A stretch of DNA of 64,000 nt from Membranipora membranacea (GCA_914767715.1 OU612065.1:37696001-37760000); one strand, 5' to 3'. Positions 24,301 to 36,242 are shown, counted from the first letter of the stretch. The notes: a model not told the origin generated them from the sequence alone. Numbers and translations: made by a program.

Positions 24301-27300
24301 TGATCATATTGTAGAAGAAATAAATGCATGGCTATATGTCATTTTGTTTGACTTGTGGCTGTTTGCTTTTGTTTAGTTACCGTTCCGGTTTATACAAACA
24401 AGCCAGGTGGGAAAAGAAATTACGAAAAGACTGATCACTGTTTCTACTGCAGTAAAATAATTCAGAGCAAAGTGACAAGGCACATTCTCCGACATCACAC
24501 TGACAAAGAGCTGGTAAAACAAGCTATATCATCAACAGGGAAGCAGCGTGAATCTTTACTGTACAAAATCCGGCAACTTGGGAACTATATGCACAATGTC
24601 CAGGTAAAGCCTCCTGCGTTTGCAAATACCGTTGTTGGAAAAGTTGAACAATTATATATTTCTCCAGGAACTTTCAGTCGGGTAAATATTTTTGTTTACC
24701 TATTGTGCACTTAGGGCCTACTCAGGATTTTACACAGTTTGATATTGTAAATAGTGTATGGTGGTTTGAGCAGACCCAACTATCTTCTTGGTGGTGAAAG
24801 CATATAATAGCAAGACCAGTATCCAGCAGTTGCAGATGACCTCAATAATATTTCATCAATTCCCTCCCTCCGGCCCGATGAAGGCATTAGAAATTAATAA
24901 AAAACATTCAAGCCTCCAGGTTTATGGTCCATGATAGAAAATATGGGGGCTCATAATATTCCATCCATTCCAGCACCATCACTCTGTATTTGCTTATTCT
25001 AAAACTCTAAGACAACAAACTATAGCATAGAACACCTGTTACCTATTTGACAGGTTATAAGACGGGGGGAGGGCGAACTTGTCGTTGCTCGAAGGCCAAC
25101 TGCCGCAACAGGAGCAGAACACTACATTCCCTGCACCGTGTGTTACCAATTTTGTCACAAAGATAGTATGCACCTTCATCTAAAGCATTGCCCCCTAGTT
25201 GAGAAAAGAACAAAGCCTAACGACTCCGTTGCTGAGGGGCTACTTCTTCTTCAGCCTTATATCCCTCCGAACGAAAAACTAGAGGATTTGATCAATGGGA
25301 TGAGAGAAACCAAAGAGCATGCTGGTAGGTAATACCTTGTTTTTCGTAGGGGCCTAAAAGTGATGTCTATGAGCTCAAATTCTGTGTACAGCTGCTCTTT
25401 GGAGTTGTTGAAAGTGTTGAAAACTTATTGTTATGCAAAATAATCAAACGTGATCACAGTTACCATGATAATATACTGCATTCTGCCTACTGTCTATCGA
25501 CTCCCAACTTAATGTAATCTGCTTGAAATACTGTCAGAAAATAGCCTTTACCCCAACGTGCCCATTAAATTATGTGATGCAGCCTAACATGAGTTCCAGA
25601 TGTCTAAGATATAGGCGGATGAGTAGCTTCCCAAGATGCAGATCGCCTAAGTTTCCCAACAGCTATTGAATTAAATGATTTGTACTTTTTATCCATAGCC
25701 TCATATATTTCATTACATGACAAACCAACCCTTTTGATTACGTATTTCTTCATTTTTATTGTGCGTCACTCTGATTCAAAACATTGTCAGATGTTTTATG
25801 TGAGGATCTTTAATGAATCTTATCTTATTGTGCTTGCTCTATTCCTCTAGGCATTGTTGATACTATTGTCAACGACAATCTCATCAGGCTGTATGGAAAC
25901 CACCAGCTGTTGAGGAAAGGAGACACATTTTCCTTTGCTGAGAAGAATCAAATCCGTGGAAAGCTCCGCTTTCTAGCTAGACTACTACATATGGTTCAAA
26001 AGCTAACTCAATCCAAGCAGAGCTTCTCAGAGCTTCTAAACCCGACACGCTACTCTGCCTTTGTGGAAAGCGTAACCGAGATACGAAAGTCAAATAATCA
26101 ACTGGCAATACAGCTAGGAACAATGGTAAAAAAAATGTGCCTACTTAACATAGGTGAAAGTATAAAACAAGGAAACCAAGACATGAGGAAAGCTGGTGAG
26201 GATTTCCTCACACTGTATAACGGAAGCTGGAGCGAAGAAGTTGTGGCCTCCACACTCCGAATGCAAAAGCTACACAAGTTAAACAAAACTTTGGAGCTAC
26301 CTCTAACAGCTGACATTGTTAGGTTCACTGAATTCCTGCGCCAAGAGATAGAGCATGAAATGATAAACTCGTCAAGCTACTCCCGACTGTCTAAGTTGGT
26401 GTTGGCATCCCTGCTTGTGTACAACAAAAGACGTCCGGCAGAAATTGCAGATATAAAAGTGTCCGACTACCAACTAGCAGTATCATCAGAAGAACAGTGT
26501 CCAGAGGAGGTGATGAGTTCACTAACTATCGAAGAAAGAGTGTTAGCCAACAGGTATGATCTTTGCATTATGAGCTGCATCACAAATATTTGTCACAGTG
26601 TGCAATGATTTAGTTTTTTTCTCTACTACACGTAAATTAGGCAACCTCAGATTACCTTTTCTCAGGCCTCCTCACCAGTTTGCCGACTAATAGAACTTAA
26701 CTTTAAACTTTTTCGAGCAAAACACTATTGGTAAACTAACAAATTGAATTTCACTTTGAATCATGTGAACGTATTTCATAGGATGCTGGCGTTAGAGGTC
26801 AAGGGAAAATCAACACGCGGCATCAGAGGTGTTTATGTACTGGTGGATGCACATATTCAAAAGGCTATAGAACGCCTCTTGGTTTCTCGGCCGCCTGAAA
26901 ATCCTGCGTCTGATTATCTCTTCGCCAGGTGAGAGTGCATTCTTGAAAGCATAAGCCTTTTGGCGTCTATGTAATAGCTATGGTCATTATTCAAAATTCT
27001 TTTCAGGTCTAAAAACTGGCCAAGTTTGCCTTGAAATCACTGCAAATATCCAATAGGGCAAAAATCTACTAAATAGCACTGATACAATTTATGTTTTCAA
27101 AAATTTCCATTTCCAGACCCATGTCTATTCGGCCTTACCAAGGGACAACTGTATTGAGTGAAGTGGTGGAATGGTGTGAAGGGTTGGAGAAACCTAAACT
27201 TATACACTCACAAAAGCTCAGAAAGTATCTGGCTACTACCTGTCAGGTATCTCTGCTCACATGGATTCGACTAAATATGTTTACTATTTTTTCATACATT

Positions 27301-29372
27301 GCAAACAACACCACTCGGTATTGATTGGAATGGATCCTGAAGCCTTGAATATTGCAATAACTTTCTGATATGCTATACATCCTCCACTGGAAATCTAACA
27401 GAGCCGTCCACATTCCAAAATCTGTAATCTTGAACCAGTTCTGACAGTGTCCCAACATACATTCAAACATGTTAGCTCAGGGAACAAAGAATGGGTAATA
27501 AAACATCTAAACGCAGTTACAACATAAAGCTAGAAATTATGGTGTTGAAAGTTGCAGGCAGCAGTGGGCGATGTTTTTTAAATAATACTATTCTACTTAT
27601 CAGATACTAAATATGGATAACTCTGATATTCGGCTGCTCTCAGATCACATGGGGCATGATGTCAATATTCACTTGAATCATTACTCCATGAACCTCAATA
27701 TACTGGAAAGGAGCAGGGTTGCTAAAGTGTTGTGTGCGGTGGATAATGGCCATTTGAGAAGGCTAAGAGAGAAGACATATGTAGGGCAGGTGACGGTCGA
27801 AAACTCCTGGCTAGCCGATGAGAGTAAGTTATAATGGTACCAGAGAGAGGGCTGTAGCATCATGTTTCCTCACTCATAATTCAATGTATGGCCTGATATA
27901 ACTGCTTGATAATGACACTATTAGTTCTCCAAACCAGTGGCCCGGTAAAATGTAGGAGAGCAAAACCTGCGTCATCACATCAACCATTCTATTGCGGCAT
28001 CATTGTAAAAACTAAGAAATTGTAATAATGAGCTCCACAGTAATAAAATTAATTCATAGCTTCATTGTAACAACATGGCACATGTTCGACAGCCTGTCAA
28101 GAAGCCTTACATAGGGAGTTTGACTGAATATTGTGCTGTTGTTAATTTTAGGAGAGTTGAAGGCTGACAGTGATGCAGAGAATGAGAATGCAGTTAAAGG
28201 TAATTTCTCATTTCATCAACCTTCACAAGGAATGGTAGCCTAACTTATGTGTAGAGCTATAGCATGCGTTAGTATAATAAGGCTTGTCTGCACTCTTTGT
28301 TGGATGAGCTACATCTATTCATGAAGCAGAATCAATTAGTCTGAACATCATTGATAGAGTTGGATATGTTATGTTAAACATGTATGTCTTGAGAGCTGGA
28401 TCGAAAGCGCAATAAAAAGTCATATAACTAGGAGTTTGTGTAAATATTGTGCTGCTGTCAATTTTAGAAGAGTTGAAGGTTGACAGACATGCAGAGACTG
28501 CAAATGCGGCTACAGGTAATTTCCAATTACATCAATCGTCGCTAGTAGGCTAACTTGTGTGTAGAGCTATAGCATGTGTTAGCAGAGTTAGGCCTATCTG
28601 CACTCATTGTTGGATGAGCTATCTAGTCATGAAGCAGAATATCTGTCAATATCCTGTCTGTAATAATGTCTGAATATCATTGAAAGAGTGGGATATTGTT
28701 ATGTGAATCATGTATGTTCAAAGAGCTGGTAGTATCAACTAATTGACGGTGTGACTGTGATTCTTCAAAAAAAGAGAAAGTATGCTAACACATCATATTT
28801 AGGATGGCTACACTCTTGAGATCTCAAAACATAACCAGTACATATATATTTCACCCGACCCCCTGATGTTCTTTATTGATTTTGCTAAGCCTGCGACATC
28901 ACTTGATAGCATGTCTGTCTCAATTGTAGATGAATCTCCTATTGAGAAACCGGGTGAGGCAGCGAGGCCAACTGCAGGTGGGGCACTATTTCATTAAATC
29001 GGAAGTATCATTTGCTTTTCAATTCATCGTTTATTTCTCACTACCAATTTCATCAATTATAAGGAATAGCATCGGTATGTTGGGGTTGGGATGAATATCT
29101 GCAATGATGGGATGACATTATCATAGCAGGTTTGTTAAGTTAACCCATATATCTCAATTGAAACTCATGACTGTATATAAATCTTTGTTACAGGTCAAAG
29201 GGGTTTATGGACCAGAGAGGAGATTAGGCTGCTTACGTCAACATGGAATGTTAAGAGTGGGATTTTGCCAACAGCGCAGCAAATGGACAACCTAAAATCC
29301 AGTCTTGGAAAGACTAGGACCCGGGTCCAAATCCGGTCCAAGGCCCAACATCTTATAAAAAAGGGCGTTTAA
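18186..29372 (+). CDS. Multi-exon tyrosine-recombinase-like protein with Tudor-like, zinc-finger and SANT-like domains
   Basis: I assembled this model by eye. Exons: 18186-18374, 18583-18595, 19051-19200, 19569-19625, 19991-20047, 20413-20469, 20835-20933, 21299-21397, 21776-21859, 22035-22256 (or 22265), 23095-23322, 23704-23802, 24100-24153, 24377-24603, 25054-25324, 25851-26553, 26782-26928, 27117-27246, 27604-27823, 28152-28199, 28468-28515, 28930-28977, 29194-29372. A further 39-nt exon at 22619-22657 is optional and in phase. All junctions have GT/AG and compatible phases, and the sum is 3429 nt (1142 residues plus stop). An in-frame stop at 18168 supports the start. AATAAA lies at 29498-29503. 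Domain order: Tudor-like (about 10-63), acidic Ala/Gly repeats (about 70-240 and 400-450), zinc fingers (about 485-580), recombinase-like (about 640-1010), SANT-like (about 1085-1142). From memory, a family of uncharacterised animal proteins shares the zinc-finger/recombinase/Myb core. Function is unknown: a transposon-derived nuclear DNA-binding protein, or the enzyme of a Crypton-like element, is likely. The exon chain is not confirmed by transcripts. Confidence 0.75.
18583..18595 (+). CDS. Candidate 13-nt microexon
   Basis: The sequence ATGCAAATCAAAG sits between a pyrimidine-biased acceptor (tgttttgtatag) and a strong donor (GTATGT). It shifts the reading phase from 0 (end of exon 1) to 1 (start of the exon at 19051), which the rest of the model needs. 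It adds MQIK and the first base of an Asp codon. A 13-nt exon is unusually short, so an unseen alternative exon in 18375-19050 is possible. Confidence 0.45.
19051..21397 (+). repeat. Tandem array of exon-intron units (422-464 bp) encoding a 19-residue repeat
   Basis: Coding segments: 19051-19200 (150 nt, with the repeat at its 3' end from 19144), 19569-19625, 19991-20047 and 20413-20469 (57 nt each), then 20835-20933 and 21299-21397 (99 nt each). Unit starts are spaced 425, 422, 422, 422 and 464 bp. The last unit is longer by exactly the 42 nt of extra coding repeat in the exon at 20835. Each 57-nt exon is phase 1-1 and encodes AGDDIDGAAAVNPGVGDAV or a close variant. Acceptors read TTCGATTTAAAG and donors GTGAGT (GTGGGT in the first). 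Introns are as similar to each other as the exons, so the duplications are recent. The exon at 20413 has Asp to His at residue 4. Confidence 0.85.
21776..21859 (+). CDS. Exon of the recombinase-like gene after the repeat array
   Basis: This 84-nt phase 1-1 exon begins after TATCTAG and ends at GTAGGT. It reads MPLTQEEHFHLRRQYAMAG then DDLMVALA. An earlier possible acceptor (TTGATTCAG, about 21705) gives stop codons in every phase, so the later one was chosen. The ATG at 21778 could also start an alternative first exon. Confidence 0.5.
22035..22265 (+). CDS. Exon of the recombinase-like gene: linker region
   Basis: The acceptor is TATTACTCTTAG. Two donors fit, at 22257 (GTATGC) and 22266 (GTAAGC), and both leave phase 1, so the exon is 222 or 231 nt. 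It encodes a hydrophilic linker starting DAPNIDDGWQAPEGIS and containing NVGSLLSLIGEVDKSDLPDL. I recognise no domain. A small 39-nt phase 1-1 exon may follow at 22619-22657 (PAALPPIETFCT). Confidence 0.6.
23095..23802 (+). CDS. Two older members of the repeat-exon series (23095-23322, 23704-23802)
   Basis: Both exons are phase 1-1 (228 and 99 nt) with acceptors CTTAGCAG and AAAGCAG and GTGAGT donors. They end in GGAAAVSPGVGSAV-like and DGVAAVSPVGDAV sequences, matching the array at 19.1-21.4 kb. The introns after them (TTGGTTTGAGCCAGGCACGG and onward) are also recognisably the same as the array introns but more diverged. The first exon carries an acidic Ser/Asp-rich stretch (SESTDSSSTDNEADTKKD). 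These are older copies of the same duplicated unit. Confidence 0.65.
24377..25324 (+). CDS. Zinc-finger exons of the recombinase-like gene (24377-24603, 25054-25324)
   Basis: The first exon (phase 1-0) has the C2H2-like finger CFYCSKIIQSKVTRHILRHH and a following basic helix (QRESLLYKIRQLGNYMHN). The second (phase 0-1) reads VIRRGEGELVVARRPTAA and then a second finger-like CTVCYQFCHKDSMHLHLKHC. A short 54-nt exon at 24100-24153 precedes them. From memory, the pair of fingers linked by a 'VVRRP' segment is characteristic of animal proteins that carry a tyrosine-recombinase fold downstream. The fingers probably give DNA binding. Confidence 0.75.
25851..27823 (+). CDS. Tyrosine-recombinase-like domain exons (25851-26553, 26782-26928, 27117-27246, 27604-27823)
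   Basis: Phases run 1-2, 2-2, 2-0, 0-1. Catalytic-box equivalents against XerD-type enzymes are as follows. Box I is NKRRPAEIADIKVSD, with the Arg at codon 26432-26434. The beta-hairpin Lys lies in EVKGKSTRG (26782 exon). The H-x-x-R box appears as QKLRKYLAT, with the first His replaced by Gln and the Arg kept (27117 exon). Box II is HMGHDVNIHLNHY, where His and Tyr are nine residues apart as in active enzymes (27604 exon). A helical N-terminal part (about residues 636-780) probably serves as the core-binding domain. Five of six key positions are kept, so catalysis is possible but unproven. Confidence 0.75.
28152..28977 (+). CDS. Three 48-nt phase 1-1 exons in series (28152-28199, 28468-28515, 28930-28977)
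   Basis: The first two encode ELKADSDAENENAVK and ELKVDRHAETANAAT. They share flanking intron sequence (GTTAATTTTAG / GTCAATTTTAG acceptors, GTAATTTC donors, and a block with TAGCATGYGTTAG), so they are a tandem duplication about 316 bp apart. The third (ESPIEKPGEAARPTA) has the same length and phase but is more diverged. They form an acidic flexible linker before the C-terminal domain. Each could be skipped without changing frame. Confidence 0.65.
29194..29372 (+). CDS. Last exon of the recombinase-like gene: SANT/Myb-like domain
   Basis: The acceptor is TTTGTTACAG. The exon enters in phase 1 and ends at TAA 29370-29372. The 59 residues begin QRGLWTREEIRLL and end RTRVQIRSKAQHLIKKGV. The first Trp with a following EE, and the RT-x-x-Q-x-RSK-x-x-x-LIKK third helix, match Myb/SANT DNA-binding repeats. 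A poly(A) signal AATAAA is at 29498-29503. Confidence 0.7.
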
Positions 29373-29529
29373 AAGGGAAAACACTTTGTAAAAAAAAAGG
29401 TTTTCACTTTGATAACTACTACTAATACTTAGACTCGTTTTTTTATATTTCATAGCGAAGGTATTGCTTCTTACTACTGTTAATTATTAATCTTTTAAAT
29501 AAAACTCATTTAACCCAATGTATCTGACA

Positions 29530-30480
29530 CTGTTTGCACTCAGAAGCTTGTCAAGAGCAGAGCTTTCAACGATGACAGATCATGCCGATTGGCTTGTTGT
29601 AAACCATTGAAGAATACAGTTTTTGATATTTGGAGTTTTCTTCTCCCAACTTAAAAATATATATATTATATATAATTATATATGAAGGTATGTGTTTATT
29701 CAACACACAATGGGGCATATATATAAATATATCACTTTGATATTTTGGATCCCATAACCCCGAAATAAAAATGGTCCTATCTACGCAGAAATTCATAAAT
29801 ACCCCGCATCAGGTTTTTGTGAGTATATATATATAGTTATAAATAGATATTATATGGTAATTAGTATATTTATGTGATATAGTATATGTTATATTGCCAC
29901 ATTGATTTCCAAAAAAGAAAGAAAAATAGAAATTTTGATGTTTGAGCTCCATATATTTCCAAACAGTGTTATCATCATCGTTCATTTCTCTGACATTATC
30001 ATATTCAATGAATAAAAACTCCACAAAGATACTTATTTTTCAATACACTTACTGTGCCTGACGTTTTCATTATCATCCTTCTAAACGAGCAGCCATCTTT
30101 GTTTCTGCATATCGGTATTAGTGCAAAAGAAAGGTAAGATGGTAAATAGAAGGAAGCTTCTTATCCTTTCTGTTCATGCCACATTAATCAATGAATGAAT
30201 GAGAAACACTTCTGTAGCTATCATTTATACCTAGATCTATTCTCTACTCACAAAAAATTCTCATGTAAATTTGTTTCTGGTATTTCCTACAGATTATTAT
30301 TCAAATTCAACTTAATGCAAATATCAAGCTTTTCACCTGTATAAGAACTCTTTTTTGACAAAAAAGATTGAACAGTGCTTATTCAATTACTTTCATGAAT
30401 TATATAGAACAAGGCGAACGCAATATCTAAACAAATTCCTTGTCAACTAAATTTGATAATTTCAGCAACAACTGTAGTTC
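29530..30480. other. Non-coding region with TA repeats
   Basis: 29870-30480 resembles 40110-40860 in the same orientation at low identity (TGTTATATTGCCACA and TACAGATTATTATT motifs). No coding signal. Confidence 0.5.
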
Positions 30481-30651
30481 TGTCCTCGTTGATTGGTCCT
30501 TAGCAGATGGCTAAAGAGGTGGCACTACCATTGGTAGCTAACATGGCTGTTCTGACTCGGTTACTTCAAGAAAATTTTTCGATAAGTTATAGTATGTAGT
30601 GCAATGTGATATTGCGCTTTGATTTGCCAAAAACTTGAAAAAAAGAAATTT

Positions 30652-31806
30652 GGATGTTTAAGCTTCAACGAATTCAAATGTTGTCTGGAAACAGCATTAT
30701 CATCTCCTTCTGTGCCTGACATTATTATAAATAGAGGCCGCTTCTTGAAAGACAATGCTAACTTTTCTCTTCTTGTCTAATTCATCAATAAATAGATGAT
30801 ATACAATGAAGGAAGACAGGGAGTGTCATTATTGATAAATTAATAATTTCTGCTACACCTAATTTAAATTCTTCTTTGATTGGTCCTGAACACACTGCTG
30901 AAGAAGTGGCACAACCATTGGGTCCTAAAAGGGCTGGTCCGCCTTGGATGCTTCAAGAACCATTTGATGAGCTAAGGTGCAGATCGACAAAACAATTGTT
31001 CTGAGCTTGCTATGTGAGCCTTGCTCATGACAAATGGGTTGGTGTTCATATGTTTGTTGATTCTGAACCAGATTTGCATTATCTATTACATGCCAAGTTC
31101 CCTTTTTGCCCAGCAATACAAAATAACTGCTGATCGGACTGCCACATTTGGTTATGAATAAGTGAATCACACCAATATTTTTCCCTACAATATTTTGAAT
31201 AAAGTGGCAGGAAAACGTGAAAGTATGATCGAAATGAGCAGTTCAGTCAGTAATACACACACAAGATTTATATTTTCTTAAAATAGATTCATTCTTCTCA
31301 TTGCCATCTCCGTCTGTACCGCCTTAAGAGATTCTTTTCAAGTTCAATTGCATTTGGATCGGTGTGAGTTTCGGTAACCATTTCATCCCAGTGTTATTTC
31401 TCTTTGGTTTGACAGGTTGCATATTGGATTACCATGAGTCTTAGTGGTGACAGAGTTTGTAATTAGTAAAACATGGGAAAGTACGGCCAGCCGAACAAGA
31501 ACAACTCCAAATAATCAATCGGTGAAACAGATCCTAGCGCCTTTCTCACAGGAGAGTTGGCCTTTATCATTTGATGCGATTGTCAAACTAAATCTCATGC
31601 CTGAATCTTGTAGTATAACTCAACAATATATCGAGCTTTCCATTATTGAACTGTTGTGATTTTTATATGAGTATGGTATTTGAATTTGGAAGATCTGCTA
31701 ATCAAGGTGATCTTAGGGGATGGATAAAGGTCATTCGATTCAATTTCGATGATTAGGCTGCTAAAAAACTTAAGCCATCACGACTCTGTGAAAATGTATG
31801 ATTAAA
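30652..31806 (+). repeat. Duplicated block, pair with 2690-3845
   Basis: See the partner block. Neither copy retains a long open frame, so a coding origin cannot be shown. Confidence 0.8.
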
Positions 31807-34212
31807 GTGTTTGTAAAGGAACAGGTTTCTTGGTATCATTTTTGAGCTTGAAATCAGATTAAGACAGCTATCATACATGCATTTGCATATAAAATTAGTC
31901 ATCAGGGTTATTTGGTCTGGTAGGTTTTGGGGTTATAAGTTAACAACATTGAGTTGCCCACTCATGCACCGCCCAACTAGTCCAGGCGATTTGTGATGGG
32001 CCTGTTATTGGGGAAATACTGTAGTATAAGTGACTATTGTGGTTAGATAAGAACTTTTGCAAATTTATGTTCACATTTTAAAATAAATCTAGCATAATGT
32101 CAAAATTTAATAAATTTGTCCTAAGAAATTCTCATTCATCGGTCAACTGACAGAATACCAAAAATCTAACAGGATTTGCAAGCACAGGAGGAATTTTTGT
32201 TAATAAAATCAAGCTTGATTCAGGATCTATTTTATACCATCCTGCTTTGGTACTTGCCTGTTCAAACTATTTTAGTGCTCTATGCAAGTCACTGTTGAAG
32301 CCTTGTCACTCAGGGAGATGAACAACCTATCATACAACCAACACTTCCACATGCAGTTTAATGATCCAATCTGCCTATGGAGCTGTCAATCAAAGGATAT
32401 CAGGATCAGGGTGACTACCTCTACCTAAAATCTAAATAGAGGTACGTTCTATTATAATTCTATTACTCAGCCTCATATGCTAAAAAACAGGAAATATTGA
32501 CAGTTTGGAAGGGAAGTTCATTTCTGTCAGTTTGGAAGCGAAGTTGAATTTTGTCAGCTAATAATCATTAGGCCTACGGTTCCAGAAATCTGGCAACAAA
32601 GATGATACTGTCTAACAAATAATGGTTTCGCTTACTAAACTTAAGACAAAAATGATTTATCTGCATACGTATGTGCCATCCAGTTACCGGAGCTAGAAAG
32701 ACCCTGTCATTCTATAATGGGTACATATGGGCCTATCATACTGACTGATTTCTGTTTCTCAGTAAAATTTTCAATATTGATGTTACTGTCAATCACAGAT
32801 AATATTATTTGGTTATAACTGATCTTGATTTTTTTCATCCTGTTTATTCCCCTTCACCTAGCCAACTGACTGTGGACCCTTTATTTTGTCGGTTTTCGTT
32901 TCCTTTTCTTGTTACCTTAATGCTGTGACATACTGGATGCGAGATATTGGTACTGTGAACCTTTCTCATTCTGGTACACATAATTGGCATCTGAGGGTTT
33001 ACGCTCACTATCAATCTGGTTGTTGAAGGAGAGCCCTCAGTTCAGGTCCTAAGCCAATTATAGACAAAAACTATCAAAGATTTTGGTGGGTTGTTCTTAT
33101 AACTTGGTTGTCATTAAATATGCGTACATTGTGTTAGCTTTGTACCCAATTATAAACTACAACAATACTTCTGAAGCCACTACAAGACCTTACCAGCAAA
33201 AAATTTGGCAGCTGTATTCTTTCTATTTATTATCTTGTTAACTTAAATCTATGAAACATGTGCAGCCTGAATATCTATTTTCATTAGGGTGTTATGTCTC
33301 TGAAAAGCCATTTCGAGATGGTAATTTCATCATGCCGACTAACTCATCTGAACTGAGAAGTATAAAAATTGGTTGTCGTAAATTTGTGGAATGCAGTGAT
33401 ACCTGGTACACAGCATTGGGACAATTAGATGCAAATTAAATGGTCTTAGTTTTGTAAGACTATCAAATTCTTCTGATTTCAAGATGAAATTCGGACACAT
33501 GTAAATAGCTGATTGTTGGCAATAAGCTGATTCTCAATAATAATCTGTAAGAAATACCAGAAAAATAAATATAAGATGTTGTCTGAGTAGAGCATAGATC
33601 CAGGTTTAAATGATTGCTACTGAAGTGTTTACTGATAGTGACAGCAGAATGACTTGAATTCAATTCAAATGGTTAAATGAATAGGCCATTTCAATAACCT
33701 CACTCCCTGTCTTATGAGAGAACTCTCGTTATTGTCTTCATTGATCATGTGGCAAAAAGATAAAAAATTGCCTTTTGCACTAAAACAGATAAGCAAAAAT
33801 GTAGTGAGTGACTGAACGCTTTGATTTTAACCTGCATGATTTTAGAGAACTAAGTAGATTACGATTTGGCCCCACTAACTTACTTTCATTGCAAAAAACT
33901 ATAATTTCACCGCCCACTATATACGTAGAGTATCATGATAAACCAAATCCAGTCGATTTGGGACACACTTGACACTAGGTCACTGAGAATTTGTGCACTG
34001 AAAGAATAGTATTTATTACAGCAATTTTTAACTTGATGTTTTCAGATTCAATGTTGAACTTCATCGCATACTTTCCACATCAATGTTCTGTCTTTGAAAT
34101 GAGTGATTTCATATAGATTAATGCGTGAGTTTGGTCAGTAAACGGACACATCCTAATTTTCATGACCAGAAGTCTATCAATTGTCACACGCAAATCATGA
34201 TAGGTAAAGTAT
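31807..34212. other. Non-coding mosaic
   Basis: Contains 32975-33475 (pair with 5560-6012), 33460-33840 (inverted pair of 40435-40810) and a degenerate copy of the TGACATC repeat near 32590. Short frames only. Confidence 0.55.
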
Positions 34213-35325
34213 GTGTAACACATCTTTTAACAAGGCTTCAACAGTGAATTGCATTAAGTATATAATAGGGGTAAAACGAGAAATTACAAAACAGGATATT
34301 ATAGAATAGATCCAGGATCAAGCTTGATCCGATAAACAGCAATGCCTGTTGTGTTTACAAATCCTGTCATCTTGTTTTGGCATTCTGATGATTGACCATT
34401 GAGTTGACCATAGCGAATTCAGTAATGAATGAGCGTTACTTTGGACAATTCATCTTTTTTGGCATTGATTAAAGCAGAAATGGCAGATGTTCTTTTTTTT
34501 TATCATTGGAATGATCTCATTACTGTGAGCAGTATTATAGGGACCTAGTGTGCACCATACCTACCAACAATGATTTAAATTTTGATTTAAAATAATTATG
34601 GGGTAACGATTGGGTCTTCTTAGGGTTTATCTCCCCCACAGAAAACAGAGGCAAAAGAGCCGAGGAGAGAAGGGAATTAGGCATGCGCGATAAAGAAGGG
34701 ATCTTTCATCCATAAGTGCTTTATACAATTAGATCTCTTGAGATAGGATATCAATTCTTAGCTAACTGCCTCCACGGCAGACTCGGATCCTATGGTTTGG
34801 GAACAGAAATCAAAATCAAAAATCAATTTTTCAAAGGACTAAATCAGGAAAAATCAGAGAATTTGTGAGCATCTTGAGAACCTACAAGCTTCTATAACTT
34901 TTTGAGCTCTTCAAAATTATACATGGTGACCCTGCACTTGACATTTCTGTTTTAACAGTGGCATTGACAGCTTAGCATCAAAGCATACACAATACAGATA
35001 GTGTTGTAGAGATTCACAAGCGCAACCCTAATACATTCCCGCTGTGCCCCTCTGGATCGATTCAAGCTTTGACTTCTTGCTGCAGTTTTGTGGTCGCCAC
35101 AGTTTTCTTTTCTAACAGCTTTTGGATTGCTCATTGGTATGCACATACATTGAGACGACATTAATTGAATCCAGAATATATGGGAATCATTTCGTTTTGT
35201 TCTCTTTGACTTGACTTTGCGTCCAGTATGGCAGCCATTAAACATTCTTGATAGAACGACAATGTGTAAAGTATGCCGATAAGTTTAAAATTGAACCGGC
35301 GAGTCCAAATGTGTCATCTGATTAA
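34213..35325 (+). repeat. Inverted duplication, pair with 43212-44322
   Basis: The reverse complement matches 43212-44322. It includes the 16-bp palindrome GGATCAAGCTTGATCC (34315-34330). No gene is seen in it. Confidence 0.75.
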
Positions 35326-35477
35326 CCATGTTGATGGGGTTATGATACTAAACAGGTACACTTGGCAGTACTTTGTAAAACTGCTTTCCTTACCTCAATC
35401 AAACTGTTTCTAAGAGTGACACCATGATATCACAGAGTAAGGATATACAGAGCGGACACTTCAATGATAGTTATAGT

Positions 35478-36242
35478 CATAGACTTAATATACTACCTAG
35501 ACAGGCCAATAGCATTCAATACTGTGCCACTTAAATAGCAGACATGACGTAATTAGTTTGTGCTGTGAGCCATAGTTTACTATTTATACCATTCAATGAA
35601 ATAATGTGAAGAATCAAGGGACGCCGCGCATGATATCAGCTCTTGTCCGGCCCCTAATTATTTAAACACAGAGAAAATTTGTGAGTTTATGTAAAAGACC
35701 TTTCCGCATGAGATGGTATAAAAAATTGACTTCTTAGGCGAATCCAAAGCGAGAACAGACCTGATAAGTTACAATCATTAGCCAATAAATATTGAAACAA
35801 ATACAGCCGTCTACTCTTAACACTTCTACCACTACTATTCAAATGCACAGAATACCCACAACACAGTATCACAAATATTTTGTTGGATGAGCCAGATCAA
35901 AGCACCACCACCATCATCATAGATTTTTGCATAAATATTCCTAGTCATGACTGAGCACAACCTGCTCAGCTTGGATTCCTTGTTAAAAGATTTTACTGCA
36001 AATTTTATTGTCGCTTCATGAGGAAGAATAGATCTGTGCTGTAAATTGAGTATGCCAACTCCAGATATGTATGTATGATGAAGCTAGGGTAAGTGACATA
36101 TATATATAAAGTCTTTGGTAATCTCTCATCCATGAAATAATATAGTAAATCAAGACACGCAGGGTATAATACCAGCCAAATTATATTAGATCTGTTTTAA
36201 TTTATGAGATAAAAATTATCAAAACAAATACAGCCCTGTACT
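35478..36242 (+). repeat. Left terminal inverted repeat of the P-type element
   Basis: Pairs with about 37899-38678 in reverse complement, with few differences over 765 bases. It contains a partial internal repeat: ATGAAATAAT...AATCAAGG...ACGC occurs twice in each arm. Confidence 0.8.
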
